This document shows positions 21,008 through 31,439 of a stretch of DNA of 64,000 nt, one piece after another. Position 1 is the first letter of the stretch. Every line of letters begins with the position of its first letter. The stretch covers positions 620,001 to 684,000 of the forward strand of contig JAJJXM010000028.1 of the NCBI GenBank assembly GCA_024516155.1, written 5' to 3'. Both the position numbers and the translations under genes were made by a program. Source of the stretch: Pyronema omphalodes. Its lineage: Eukaryota > Ascomycota > Pezizomycetes > Pezizales > Pyronemataceae. The notes beneath the pieces are model-generated. The model did no database searches. It was not told the DNA's origin and worked only from the letters and a program-made list of their open reading frames with translations.

Positions 21008-21021
21008 AGAACAGGAAGATA
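21008..21021. repeat. LINE target-site duplication, right copy
   Basis: Exact second copy of the 14-mer at 5981-5994, placed directly after the A-rich 3' tail of the LINE. Together the two copies define the element ends. Confidence 0.85.
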
Positions 21022-22455
21022 GATACGCTAGTGTTAGCGATCGTCGAAGTTCAATCTCGGATGCAAGTCAAAAAAACTTGAAAGCTATGGTGCTAGCAGC
21101 TGTGAAGATGCTGCGAGCTCGCGAGGGATGCGAGTAAGTTGCGGTTATGTTTGCGATGGACCTTGCTTTGAGAGAGAAAGAAACAAGTGATCGCTATCTT
21201 GAACTCTTGGTTGTTTTGAGGTATTTCCATGTGTTGAGCTGTTTCTTTAGCGACGGTCAGCCCAGATGGAAGTGGCGGAGTATCAACGCCGTTGCGCGAG
21301 TGAGCAGATATGAAAATTCATCCAATCTATCACAACGCAAGTAACCTATCGAACATCAAAACGTTAAGATTGTGCTGCTATCTAAGGTTAAATATTGCAT
21401 AATTTCGCTGATATCGCCGACTGCCATGCCTGCTGCGGATAAAAGAAAATAAGTGGAGTCTTCAGTTAATTCGCTAAGCTTTGCAAGCTTTGAGTGCAGA
21501 AATACATTTAATAGTTCATGAGCTCCGCACGGTCCGCGTAAATAAGCCACAATCGCGACATTTATATCTGTGATGTTTAGCTGCCACCGCCTGTGTATTA
21601 ATTGATGTTGGTTAAGTAAGTAGGGTAGGGATACCATCAGCTTCAATATCGTACGTCGGCATGGGATCCATCAAGCTACGGGCCGTGTGCATTGACCTCC
21701 CCTGCGATATCTATGAAATAACACACCGCAATTGTCGAAGAAGCCGATACGAGGATTAAGGAACTCCAAAGAATTTTCTTGAACTTCCCACCGCGAAATG
21801 TAGCTTTATATGTATCTCTCCCACGTGTTAATTTCGGTTGCATAGGCTGTGGGGTGGGTTTCGCGCACTTACTGTTTCTCTATGTAACCAACGAAGGTTG
21901 TGCAATTTCTTCTATTAAATTAATGGGAATAAGTTTTTTCGAAACAGCATAGAAGCTCTTCTGGTTTGCAGTGCTGGATGATGCTTGGAGAACTGTTGCG
22001 GGTGTGTCGTGAACCCTGGCGCGGATGGCCTGGGATAAACACAGCCCTGTATAAAAACGTGGGATTAAGCTTCTAGACCTCCCTCCGAATCTACCCCAAG
22101 CTTAAGTATGAGGTCTCGTGAGGACGTGAATAGCTTAGGGAAGCTCCCCCTGAATTAAAAGGCTTGAATGAAATGAGGGTACGATGCCGAGCAATAAATG
22201 AGCAGCTGAGAAAAAGCGCACTTTCCAAAGTCGAGTATATAAAATCACAGAGAAGTAGGTATCATGATAGTTTAATAAAACGAAGTGAATAAACAGATTC
22301 CAATGCAAATGTCTATATACAAAAAAAAAAAAAGTGAACGCCAGTCACCAGAACGGGAAAAGAGTTAAACCCAGCCCATTGTGTCAAAGAGCGCCACCAA
22401 ATAGAAAAAACAACTTCTATGCATTTCCTTCACCCAACATGCTCAGGGTATCATC
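21022..22455. other. intergenic, no gene recognised
   Basis: Spacer from the LINE to the GH128 gene. Its right end includes the 3' UTR of the minus-strand GH128 gene; an A13 run is at 22321-22333. Nothing else supportable. Confidence 0.4.
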
Positions 22456-23329
22456 TTAGTTGTTGTAGGTCTGTCCCGCAAGGTTAAGACGTCCTCCCTG
22501 GAGGAGCCAGTTCTCAAACACGCCGAAGTAAGAGTAACGCTCGATCCAGTCCTGGGCGTCCATCCAAGGGGTGACGGCTCTGATAAACTCGGCCTGCTTC
22601 TGAGCGGAAGCACCGGGAACACCGAACTCGGTCAACCAGATCTTGCGACCTCCACCGACCTTGTAGGCTTCGTTCATGTGCTTCTTGAAGTACTCAACGT
22701 CTCCGTTGGGCTCGTACCAATGAACGGGGACGAAGTCGATAGTGCATCCGCTGCACTGTCCGAGGAAAGAGCGCAACCAGTCAAGTCCCTGACCGGGAGT
22801 TCCACTGTTGGTCACAGCGGGAGCTCCAAGTCTGGCCTTTCCGCGGAAAGGCTCCATGTGCTCCTTCCAGGCTGCGGCGGCAGCGGCAGGAGACATGTTA
22901 GACTGCTCGTGGAGGTCAGGCTCGTTGAATCTGTGAATGGTTAGATAGATTCATGAAAACCGTTCGAAATCCGAAGCTTACCCTAGGAGATTCTTGGCTC
23001 CGCTCTTAATCGCAGTGTTGGCGTTCTTCGACCACTCACTGAAAAACTTCGGTCCCCAGAGCATAGGAACGTACTCCCGTCCCTGCACACGGGACTGGGG
23101 CTCCATGTTCCAATTATAGGCCCATGAAATGTCTCCGCTGGTGAACTGCGAGCAGAGGTTGACATCGTTGTAGGCGAGTCCCTTCTTACCGGCAGATCTA
23201 GTCTCGAGAGAAGGAACGGCGGCGGCATCTAATGGTCGATCAGTCAAAGCTCAAAAATTCGAAGGACAGAAAAAACATACTGGCCAAAGAAGCGGCAAAA
23301 CCGAGGCAAGCAACAAGAGTGGACAACAT
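22456..23329 (-). CDS. secreted GH128 (Asl1-like) beta-1,3-glucanase
   Basis: Three exons on the minus strand: 23281-23329, 22982-23228 and 22456-22930, with introns of 52 and 51 nt (GTATGT...TTAG and GTAAGC...ACAG). The phases join to 256 residues. Residues 1-16 (MLSTLVACLGFAASLA) form a signal peptide, so the enzyme is secreted or wall-bound. The rest is one Asl1-type glycosyl hydrolase domain: KKGLAYND near the start, WAYNW, the acid/base Glu102 in GFNEPD, VHWYE, and the nucleophile Glu200 in WLTEFG. Family members cut beta-1,3-glucan and act in fungal wall remodelling. Length is normal for the family and no residue is missing. Neighbours give no functional context. Confidence 0.92.
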
Positions 23330-24300
23330 GGTTAATGAAAGTGAATTTATAGTAGTATCGTAAAAGATTGTGGTGGTAGTTGGAATATTGTGAACAAAGG
23401 CTGCGCTCTGCGCTGAAGGGCCGTGATTTCGCTGTCGAAGTGACGGTGGAGCTGCGGGCAGCTAAACTATAAATTCACAAAAGAGTGTGATGTCGCTGTT
23501 GGTGCTTGAAGAAGCTGTGGTGGTGAAGACCAATGGGTGTTTGGAGAAGCTGAAGTGGGGAGGTATTGAGGAGTATATAATACTTTCAATCCATGCCGTT
23601 ATCCCTCCGTTATTCCCAAGCTAACGAGCCATGCAGGAACAAAGTTTTCGGGCTTTCTCGACCCCTTGTCTAGTTGAATGTACCTGCAGTGAAAATTGAT
23701 TTTGTCGAAACAGGGCAGGAGAGAAGCCATCATTCCGCTTGTCTTAGTTGCGCCGCGGGGTCTCAGAATGGTTAGGGATTCCGAAGAATGGGACCGGTAT
23801 CGGTCTTTAGGTTACACGTAAGCATTTCGGCGTCGGAAGCGAAATGTCTCCCGACTACCGGTGATGGACTAAGATCGAGTCTTCTAGACGATTTGCCTCT
23901 GAACAGTCCAGATTTTGCGATATCATTCATGAACGCGTAGACCCTGATGAAAGCCGATGAATCCGGGAACCATCATGATGAGACTGTGATTTCTACAACT
24001 CCTAGACGGTGTGTCCGGTGGAAAAAAAAAAAAAAAATGTGGGTGAGACATTTTGCAGGCGCCATAACAATTCTGTTGCACTTTGACAACTCGGTAATTG
24101 GTTGTACCTCACGGTGGATGGGCTAATCCTATCGTGGTTTGACGGGCAAATCATTGATGACAATTCCTCCGAAGCGCGGGTCTATCCAGGAATGTCTAGG
24201 AGAGCAGGCCGCGTTTATGATTACCGTTATTGGTAAAGACTGTAACCCTTAGAACAGTCTAGAGCGCTTCTTTTAAGCGAGGAGCTTTTGATTCCTAGGG

Positions 24301-24327
24301 TATAGAGGGTATAGAGGGTATAGAGGG
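24301..24327. repeat. 9-bp tandem repeat, three copies
   Basis: Three exact copies of TATAGAGGG. Confidence 0.85.
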
Positions 24328-25107
24328 GCTCAGAAATGCCGCATGTCTAATGGTAACTCGGAGAAGAAACAGGTTTCACGAAGGAGTAACTTCTTCACAT
24401 GTTTACGGCAACAAAACGTTTCGTTGAATTTACCGAATCATATGTTGATTATTCTAATCACTCCTGCACATTTGATGATCTTTGTCAACTGCGGGTTTTT
24501 TTAGACCGGGTGCGATAAGGCTGATGTTGAAAATCCTCCAATCTGGTATGTACACCTTAATTTCACATCTGATGCACACCTGTGCCAAGCAATATGTGTT
24601 GCAGAAAATGCGGTTGAGAGATTTCGAAAAACTTGCGTGGTCGATTCTTCACGAATCCATCACATCTGGACCACTGCTGCGCCCCTCACCTACTACTGCA
24701 GGAACACCCGTTGACGAGGCCCTATAGGGTTGCCGTTACCCCGTCTTAGGCTACTCAGCGGCTCAGCCCTGAAGCCCGAGCTTATATGCAGAGTGATGAA
24801 AAATACGGCCGATATCGGAAGCGTTCTGCAGAATACTTCGAAGTATGCATTCCTTTGGCTGCGTCTTCGGTGGAATGTAATGGATGCTTTTCATGTAAAT
24901 TTTCAATATGGACCCGCGCCATAATCTTGGCAAAAGGCCCGGAATACGTCGGATTCCTGGTACATTTCGATTATTTTTGATTTTGCCGTTGTATCTCTGT
25001 TGTAACAGTACTTTCGGTACTCAGCTGAAGTCTTTCCCGGTTTGTATGGTGAGGGTCAAAGTTGATGGGAAGCTCCGTGCACGACCACTCGGGCGAAGAA
25101 AAATCGC

Positions 25108-25140
25108 CTGCTCCTCACCTGCTCCTCACCTGCTCCTCAC
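25108..25140. repeat. 11-bp tandem repeat, three copies
   Basis: Three exact copies of CTGCTCCTCAC, lying about 60 bp before the inverted repeat at 25198. Confidence 0.85.
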
Positions 25141-25197
25141 CTGATATCTCTCGATACTGCGTCATGAACGCATGGTCCTTCTCATGTACGGTACCGT

Positions 25198-25258
25198 GAC
25201 AAAAGTGACCGTCACTTTTCTGTGCTAAGCGCCGCGCGGGGTGACGGTCACTTTTGTC
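25198..25258. repeat. perfect 18-bp inverted repeat built from GTGACnGTCAC dyads
   Basis: GACAAAAGTGACCGTCAC at 25198-25215 and its exact reverse complement at 25241-25258, separated by a GC-rich 25-bp spacer. Each arm holds its own palindrome (AAAAGTGAC-C-GTCACTTTT at 25201-25219; GTGAC-G-GTCAC at 25241-25251). It might be a double operator for a dimeric regulator, or the ends of a tiny foldback element; it lies 1.1 kb before the ATP-grasp gene and 1.9 kb before the GH128 gene. Confidence 0.8.
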
Positions 25259-26323
25259 CAGCACCTCGTAGTTGGTTTGCGGCGGATGCAGCCAACGTTT
25301 ACACCAGTTCACTGAGTCCAAAGTGAGGACTCTGTAAGTTTTCCAACAGTTACCATATATGCCAGAGAACGAGCGAACAATAAGCCACTTTGTGTGTTTG
25401 CTGTTAAATAGTATACATTGAAGTCATGTTCTATGTATGTCCGAATAGAGGTGTTCTGCATAACACGGAATGGTTCCTTCAAAATGTGCACAAAGTTTCA
25501 CTTTCCAAAGAATATTGTTACACGCCCGGCACCTTGCAGGGTGAAACCCATCTAACGCAGAACCCACGGCCCGAATTTTCTTGTCCTCAGCCCGTGCATT
25601 GACGCTCCCGAGAACTCCTTCGGTAATCTACCCTAGGACGTTACTTTCGGCCAAACACTGAACGGTGCCATTAATAAACCTTATCGACTGTCTTGGTCCC
25701 TCTGATTCATCCCACCGTATTATCATGTATAAAGCACTGACATCGTGAATATTAGCTCGAACCTTAAATCTAAAACCCACAGTTGACGTTGTGACGGATG
25801 ATCGTGGATCACAGGATTCACAGCCAGGAACACCAATTAGCGCTGCACATCCCAACTCTTGTGTAATCACCAGAACTCACTCGATGCAGTCGAGTGTAAC
25901 AGAGCAACAGGTGCTCATAGCAACACCGGAAATGAAAAGCATGCCTTGTTTCCACGTTCAGGGGTCAAAGCTTCTTTCAGTCCTTCAGAGACTGGGTTAT
26001 ATAGGTGAAGTAGTTAGCTGATTGGCTGCCGGATCATGCTTCCCGTGAAGCTGGCATGAATCGATATGACGTCATCGTTCATGATTTCGATCAGGATGGA
26101 TCAACATCAACCCTTGGCCTTTATGGCTTCATCACCATGGATCCAGTTCTTGATACGGATACATAACACGATGCCGTGCATGATTATGTATTCTCTATTT
26201 TGCCATCTTCCTCACGAAAGGGGACTTCTTTGATTGATCAACTTAAACGGACACACGACACCCACAAACCTTCAAAACCTCAAAGCCTCAAAACTTTGAA
26301 ATAGCAAAAAAACGATAATCACG

Positions 26324-27691
26324 ATGACCTGTCTCCCTCGCCGCCACAAAAACCCACATCCACTAAATATCCTCCTCACCAATGGCCGCTTCCCAGTCTC
26401 CATCGACCTCGCACGTCAACTTCGTCGTCTCGGCCACATCATCTTCGTTGTCGACCCCATGCACTACCATGTCTGTCGTTTTTCTCGAGCTGTTAAAGGA
26501 TCCACCTGGGTACCAACTCCACACATTGACGCCGCCGGTTTCATCGCCGCGGTAAAGAAAGTCATCCGCCAAAACGACATCGACCTTATAATTCCCATGC
26601 ACGAAGAAATCTTCTACCTGGCAGAATCGAAAGACCCAGCAATTATCGAGAAGCTTTTAGCACCACCATGGGAAACCTTGCTGCGGTTACATAACAAATG
26701 GACCTTCTCTGAATTTCTAGGAGAAATCGGGTTAGATGCACCTCGAGCAAGGTCATGCAAGAGCAAAGAAGACATCGCAGCCATCCTTCAAGAACCAGGA
26801 GAATGGGCCATTAAACCCGTTTTCGGACGAGCCGCAAGCAACGTCTACCATTTATCCCAACACGATTCCGTCCCCTCGAAATGCGACGTAAGTGAGGAAA
26901 ATCACTACATAGCCCAAGAATGGATCACAGGACAAAGATACTGCAGCTACATGGTTATCCGATCAGGACGAGTCCAAGCATTTTCTCTATATCCCGTTTG
27001 GGAGACTATAGATGGAAGTTCCTGTGTGTATTTCCGGTCCATCGCACATCCGAAGATCGAAGAATACGTTACGAAACTCGCTGCCGCTTTACCGGATGTT
27101 GGAGCTCAATTGGCTTTCGATTTTATCGAGACGGATAATAGATTAGTGGCTATTGAATGTAATCCTCGTGCTACTTCCGGGATTCATCTTTTTTCGGGTA
27201 CTACGTTGCTTGCTCAGGCTTTGGTTTCAGGACCGCCGGCTCCTCCGTTACCGAATAATTATAGCACCTTCACGGTGGTACCACCACAGGGTGTTTCCCG
27301 TCAATTGGCCCCGGGAATGATGATGTGGAAGAAAAGTGAAAGAGGCCCAAAGGCTTATTTGAGGCATATGAAACGGTTGTGTGGCAGTAAAGATGTGGTG
27401 TTCAGTAAACATGATCTGATGCCAAGTCTGATGCAGCCGTTTCTTTTGACGAGTTATTATGAGATTTGTAGGGAGAGAAAGCTTAGTTTGCCGGATATGT
27501 TTCAGTGGGATTTGCTTTGGGAACCGAAGACGAGTTTGGGGGGTGTTGAGAAGTCCATAGCGTTGATGGAGGAGATGACCAAAACGAGAAGGAACGAAGA
27601 TGAAAAGAGAAGGGATGAGGAGGATACCAGGAGGGATTCTGCGGTGGAGAGTGGTCACGGTAGTGAGGAGACTGGGTTGGTTGGCGTTTAA
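26324..27691 (+). CDS. ATP-grasp domain protein
   Basis: Single-exon gene, 455 residues, ATG 26324. The N-terminal ~90 residues form a Rossmann-like pre-ATP-grasp domain (ILLTNGRFPVSIDLARQL), then the ATP-grasp fold: LHNKWTFSEFL, the nucleotide-binding strand WAIKPVFGRAASNVY (~residues 165-180), AQEWITGQRYCSYMV, and the metal-binding LVAIECNPRATSGIHLF (~residues 275-292). Such enzymes join a carboxylate to an amine or thiol through an acyl phosphate. The substrate cannot be told; close fungal relatives are uncharacterised ATP-grasp proteins with weak similarity to carbamoyl-phosphate synthase. The last ~40 residues are highly charged (Arg/Glu/Asp) and probably disordered. No neighbouring biosynthetic genes support a cluster role. 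Confidence 0.8.
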   Translation: MTCLPRRHKNPHPLNILLTNGRFPVSIDLARQLRRLGHIIFVVDPMHYHVCRFSRAVKGSTWVPTPHIDAAGFIAAVKKVIRQNDIDLIIPMHEEIFYLAESKDPAIIEKLLAPPWETLLRLHNKWTFSEFLGEIGLDAPRARSCKSKEDIAAILQEPGEWAIKPVFGRAASNVYHLSQHDSVPSKCDVSEENHYIAQEWITGQRYCSYMVIRSGRVQAFSLYPVWETIDGSSCVYFRSIAHPKIEEYVTKLAAALPDVGAQLAFDFIETDNRLVAIECNPRATSGIHLFSGTTLLAQALVSGPPAPPLPNNYSTFTVVPPQGVSRQLAPGMMMWKKSERGPKAYLRHMKRLCGSKDVVFSKHDLMPSLMQPFLLTSYYEICRERKLSLPDMFQWDLLWEPKTSLGGVEKSIALMEEMTKTRRNEDEKRRDEEDTRRDSAVESGHGSEETGLVGV

Positions 27692-28046
27692 GAGTTTGGA
27701 TTGGTGATTGGTATTTAATATGGGGGATAAAGGTTGGACTGTGCTTAATACCATTTTCCTTTGTTTACAGTTTGTATTATTAGCGATGAGCGTTTGTTTT
27801 TCCTTCTTACGACTTACTATCATGATTCTGTACATACTGACGATTTTCCTTTCACGATTCACGAATAACGACTTACGAACATAGACGTATAGTTATCATT
27901 AATTCATCATTTATTCGTCTATCATTCTAACAGGTATATTACTTCCTCCCTCCTACGTATACTGTTCCGCAGAAAATCGAAAGTACTTATGCGCTGCATC
28001 TGCACTCAAGGTTTAGTTATGCTCAAGGCTTGTGGGTATCTTAAAA
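27692..28046. other. 3'-3' spacer between convergent genes
   Basis: Shared 355-bp 3' region of the convergent ATP-grasp and MDR genes, AT-rich, presumably holding both poly(A) sites. No gene seen. Confidence 0.5.
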
Positions 28047-29178
28047 TTACAATTTTGCAGTCTCCTCATCGTCCGCAAGTTTGACGACCAACTTTCCAAA
28101 CTGCCTTCCCTTCTCCATATCCTCCCAGAGCCCCTCAAGATCATTAACATCCATACCAGTAATGACTCTGCTGATAACCGGTCTAATGCCATGCTGAGCA
28201 ACAAACTCAACCATATCAGTGAACTCCTTTCGACTTCCCATGGTACTTCCAACGAGATCGACGTTGCGCAAGACAGCTGCCATCGAGAAGGGCAAAGAAG
28301 GTCCAAGGGTCATGCCGTAGCTGACGATTCTTCCACCATCCCTGATAACACGGGACATTCTGGTGACGATATCACCACCGGCACCATCAATCACTGTATC
28401 AATCTTTCCCCCTGCCATTGCAGCCAACTCCTTCTCCCATGTAGCACTGGTGTACAAAACACCACCCTCAGCACCAAGTTTTTTCGCCCTCTCAATCTTC
28501 TCTGGATTACTCGAGGTAACGAAAACCCGCGCACCCTTCCGAACAGCAAATAACAACGCCATCAAAGCCACACCTCCTCCAATTCCTGTAATCAACACAA
28601 TATCCCCCTTCTCTACCTGTCCCTTTGTCATAGTAGCCCTCCACGCTGTTAACCCACACAAGGGCAACGCCGCAGCCTCTTCGGCTGACAAATGCGATGG
28701 TGCCTCTACTAACTCATCCTCATCGAAAACTGCATACTCCTGTAGCGTTCCATTTGGATAGTGCTTAGTGCCTCCCAGAATTGCAAACGCGTTCTCAGGT
28801 CCACGGGGATCCTTCAACCATCCCTTCGCTGGGTTCACCAAGACACGCTTCTTATAGAATCTGCTAGTAGGGGTGGTGACAATTCCGTAGCCATCAGCGA
28901 GCAAGGGGATCGAAGGAGCGGTTCCGGGGTAGAGTCCACGACGCTGAAAAAGGTCGCGGTGGTTTAAGGAAGCAGCGAGGATACGGAGTTGGACCTGGCC
29001 GGGGGAGGGCTCGGGAGTCGGGAGGTTGACGGGTTGAAGCCTGGGTAGGTAGATAGGTTAGTATAGTGCCGGGATATACATAGACACGCGTCCAGCAAAA
29101 CAGCGAAAAGAAAGCTTACGGGTAAAAAATCTCTCCGGGTTTCGCGGGGGGGACGGGCTGGAGGACGACGGCTTTCAT
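28047..29178 (-). CDS. zinc-independent MDR oxidoreductase (quinone reductase / ADH-like)
   Basis: Two exons on the minus strand, 29120-29178 and 28047-29040, with a 79-nt intron (GTAAGC...CCAG); 350 residues. N-terminus MKAVVLQPVPPAKPGE is typical of medium-chain dehydrogenases/reductases. The catalytic-zinc loop is replaced by LNHRDLFQRRGLYPG, with no Cys, so the enzyme is not expected to bind catalytic zinc. The nucleotide fold has ITGIGGGVALMAL (a GxGxxA motif) and fits NADPH. It resembles the fungal 'zinc-type alcohol dehydrogenase-like' proteins related to bacterial YogA. Likely a cytosolic reductase of enones or quinones; substrate unknown. Confidence 0.88.
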
Positions 29179-29936
29179 GGTGGCGATGCTGTGTGAATTG
29201 AGGTGTGAAGCCTACCAAAGAGCTTACTTGGCTGGTATATCAGTGCGGAGATGCTTTTCTTCCAGGTCATCGAGTCTAGACTGGTGGGGAGTGTGGGGTA
29301 AAACTGCGGGGATCGAGGGGCCCGAGGGCCGCGGGTACTTCGGATATGGTTGCGGAAGATGCCATCTTGGAATCGTGGGGGGGGGGGGGGGGGGGTGAGA
29401 GCTTGGTTGGGACTCGGTGGATGAGCTTCGGACATGCAGCTCTAAACACCGTGGAGACGATCATGTGCTGAGTCAGCGACAAACCGCAGGAACACATCGA
29501 AGCGCACCGCCTTCGAATTGGCACTGTGAGTAAAACAGTTATCCTGCGTTGAATTACAGTTTATCATCCCAAAATGCCTCAGATATCCATTCTCGAGAGG
29601 CTTCAGCTGATATCGGACCAAGCTTACAGAATATTGAACAGACCCATGCCACAGGCACCTTTCAATCTCGGCATCCCAATCCATTTCAGAATCAGAATCC
29701 GCCGTTAAAATATCGACATAAACTTTTCATTCTTCAGACTCGAATCTCAGCTCGCAAACCCGGCTCATAAAACAATTCCTACGGTTGAGGTTGCCATGCG
29801 CATTCGAGTACGAGTCCATGAAGCCGAAGATCACAGTAGCGCTCGCTTGACGCACAAGCCACATCAGCCAGCATCAAAAAGAGATGCATCGCTCACCGGC
29901 CATCTCACGCAACATCAGCCATCAGCAAAAAGATAG
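29179..29936. other. promoter region of the MDR gene, no other gene
   Basis: About 750 bp between the MDR start and the tRNA-Pro gene. Holds the G19 tract and little else recognisable. Confidence 0.4.
29377..29395. repeat. run of 19 G
   Basis: Uninterrupted G19 on the plus strand, about 200 bp upstream of the MDR start codon (C19 on its sense strand). It could form a G-quadruplex, and its length is likely unstable or misread. Confidence 0.9.
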
Positions 29937-30017
29937 GCCCGAATCCGGGTTTGAACCGGAGACCTCCTGCACTTAAGTAAACCCAAAGCAGGAATCATAC
30001 CACTAGACCATTCGGGC
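29937..30017 (-). tRNA. tRNA-Pro (anticodon TGG), with intron
   Basis: Acceptor arms GCCCGAA/TTCGGGC pair over 7 bp, anticodon stem CCTGC/GCAGG encloses TTTGGG..T with anticodon TGG, and the T arm is TCCGG-TTCAAAC-CCGGA. A ~10-nt intron (TTTACTTAAG) interrupts the anticodon loop after position 37. A/B boxes (TGGTCTAGTGG; GGTTCAAACCC) are intact. A T5 terminator follows on the minus strand (TATCTTTTT). It reads CCA and, by wobble, other Pro codons. Confidence 0.92.
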
Positions 30018-31344
30018 TTGAAGATAAAGTTATTCAATGTAATAAGTACCGCACAGGTATGGCAGAACCTTGAGGCGCGGATGCATTATTCAATCGTCTT
30101 TCAGGGAGATATAAGAGACCATGGCGAATGAAAAGCATAGAATGATCTATTAATCCCAATATTTAACTGGCTCTTGACACAGAAGTTGGATGATATAAAG
30201 ACGCCGTGGAGGTAGCAGAGAGTAGCTAGGAGTATGAGCATAGAAGCTTATAATGCCAAATTCAGTTGAGTTTAATACACCAACCGGTGAACAAACCGAT
30301 TCTGACCATTTCACTGTAGTAATGAAGTTTTCATGGCAAGGTCTTTGACGACAAAATGCTATCCTCCATGCCATATCTGTTATGCTTTAAAGTGTCATCT
30401 ACTCGTCTCACACACATGTCGCTGAAAGCAATTTTGCCTTGGTAAGATTCTCATCTAGTGGTTGTTTTCACTTCTAGTTAAAGAATTACTCTCTGCAATA
30501 AAAGATTTCACGCTTACGCTCATCCAATACAGCATCTTTCAGCATTGTTGATGCCTTTCGCTGTCTATTGACAACCGGCAGGAACCAATAGATCCATCAA
30601 CTCCATCGATAATCGCTGAATATTCCGCAATCATATTTTATCGTATTCAATGACATACCGTGGAATATATTTGCAAGAATACTTTGGGACCCAGGGGCGC
30701 AGTATGAATTGAAGATTGTTCTTAAATACAGGTGGGCTTATTACAGTGATTTTGAAAGATAACGGTCTAAAAGAGGTTCGGTCCATTAGACGGCTCTTCT
30801 GTCTTAATGTACTGGACTTTGGAGGGTTCGAATACCATTCTCAGGAACCGAAGCAGATCTCATGTGATGGTGGATGCAAACACTCGAATTGGCGAAGAAT
30901 ATTCTTGCCATCTGACTTCATACGGTCATTCAACACATGTCGTATCCGAGACAGAGCACGACATGCCGTCTGTATTAGCATAACTGTAACTAATAGACTA
31001 ACAGAAAATAGAAAACAGAAAACAGAAAAAATAACCGTAGTCAGCCTACTGATCATATGGGGTACAATTCCGCATATTTACCTGCCAAACTTATTCCGGT
31101 TTCTGCCTTCAACTGCCCTCTCTGTACATCAAGATCAAGATCACAACACCTTACTCCACAGCTACTAGGCTTTACAGCGTCTCGACTATAATCCTCTTCA
31201 TTCAATCACCGAAAACCGAGGTTTTCAAAATATGGCGTGTCCCGAAAATTCGGCAGAGTTCCTGCCCTCATAGCATTTGCGTAGGAAGGCAGCACCGTTG
31301 TACTGTAACTATACTTCTATACAACACTCAAAGTCGATCAACCA
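30018..31344. other. spacer between divergent tRNA-Pro genes
   Basis: 1.3 kb AT-rich DNA. A 150-residue frame (30716-31168) exists but has no domain-like sequence and is regarded as chance. The two tRNA genes are transcribed away from each other across this spacer. Confidence 0.4.
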
Positions 31345-31439
31345 GCTCGGATGGTCTAGTGGTATGATTCTCGCTTAGGGTCGCTCCTTAAGTACCAATT
31401 GGTTTGCGAGAGGTCCCAGGTTCAAATCCTGGTTCGAGC
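31345..31439 (+). tRNA. tRNA-Pro (anticodon AGG), with intron
   Basis: Acceptor GCTCGGA/TTCGAGC (one G-T pair), D-arm sequence the same as in the other tRNA-Pro, anticodon stem CTCGC/GCGAG with loop TTAGGG..T (anticodon AGG, A34 presumably inosine), T arm CCAGG-TTCAAAT-CCTGG. A ~24-nt intron follows position 37. A T5 terminator lies at 31444-31448. Confidence 0.92.

Larger units (their letters stand above)
23330..26323. other. 3-kb spacer between divergent genes
   Basis: Contains the promoters of the GH128 gene (minus) and the ATP-grasp gene (plus). Includes a TATATAA at 23574-23580, an A15 run near 24022-24036, two small tandem repeats and a striking inverted repeat, listed separately. No convincing gene. 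Confidence 0.4.

Noticed and set aside
22456..29178. Biosynthetic gene cluster (GH128, ATP-grasp, MDR reductase side by side)
   Set aside because: No backbone enzyme, transporter or regulator nearby; genes are on different strands with kilobase gaps and unrelated roles.
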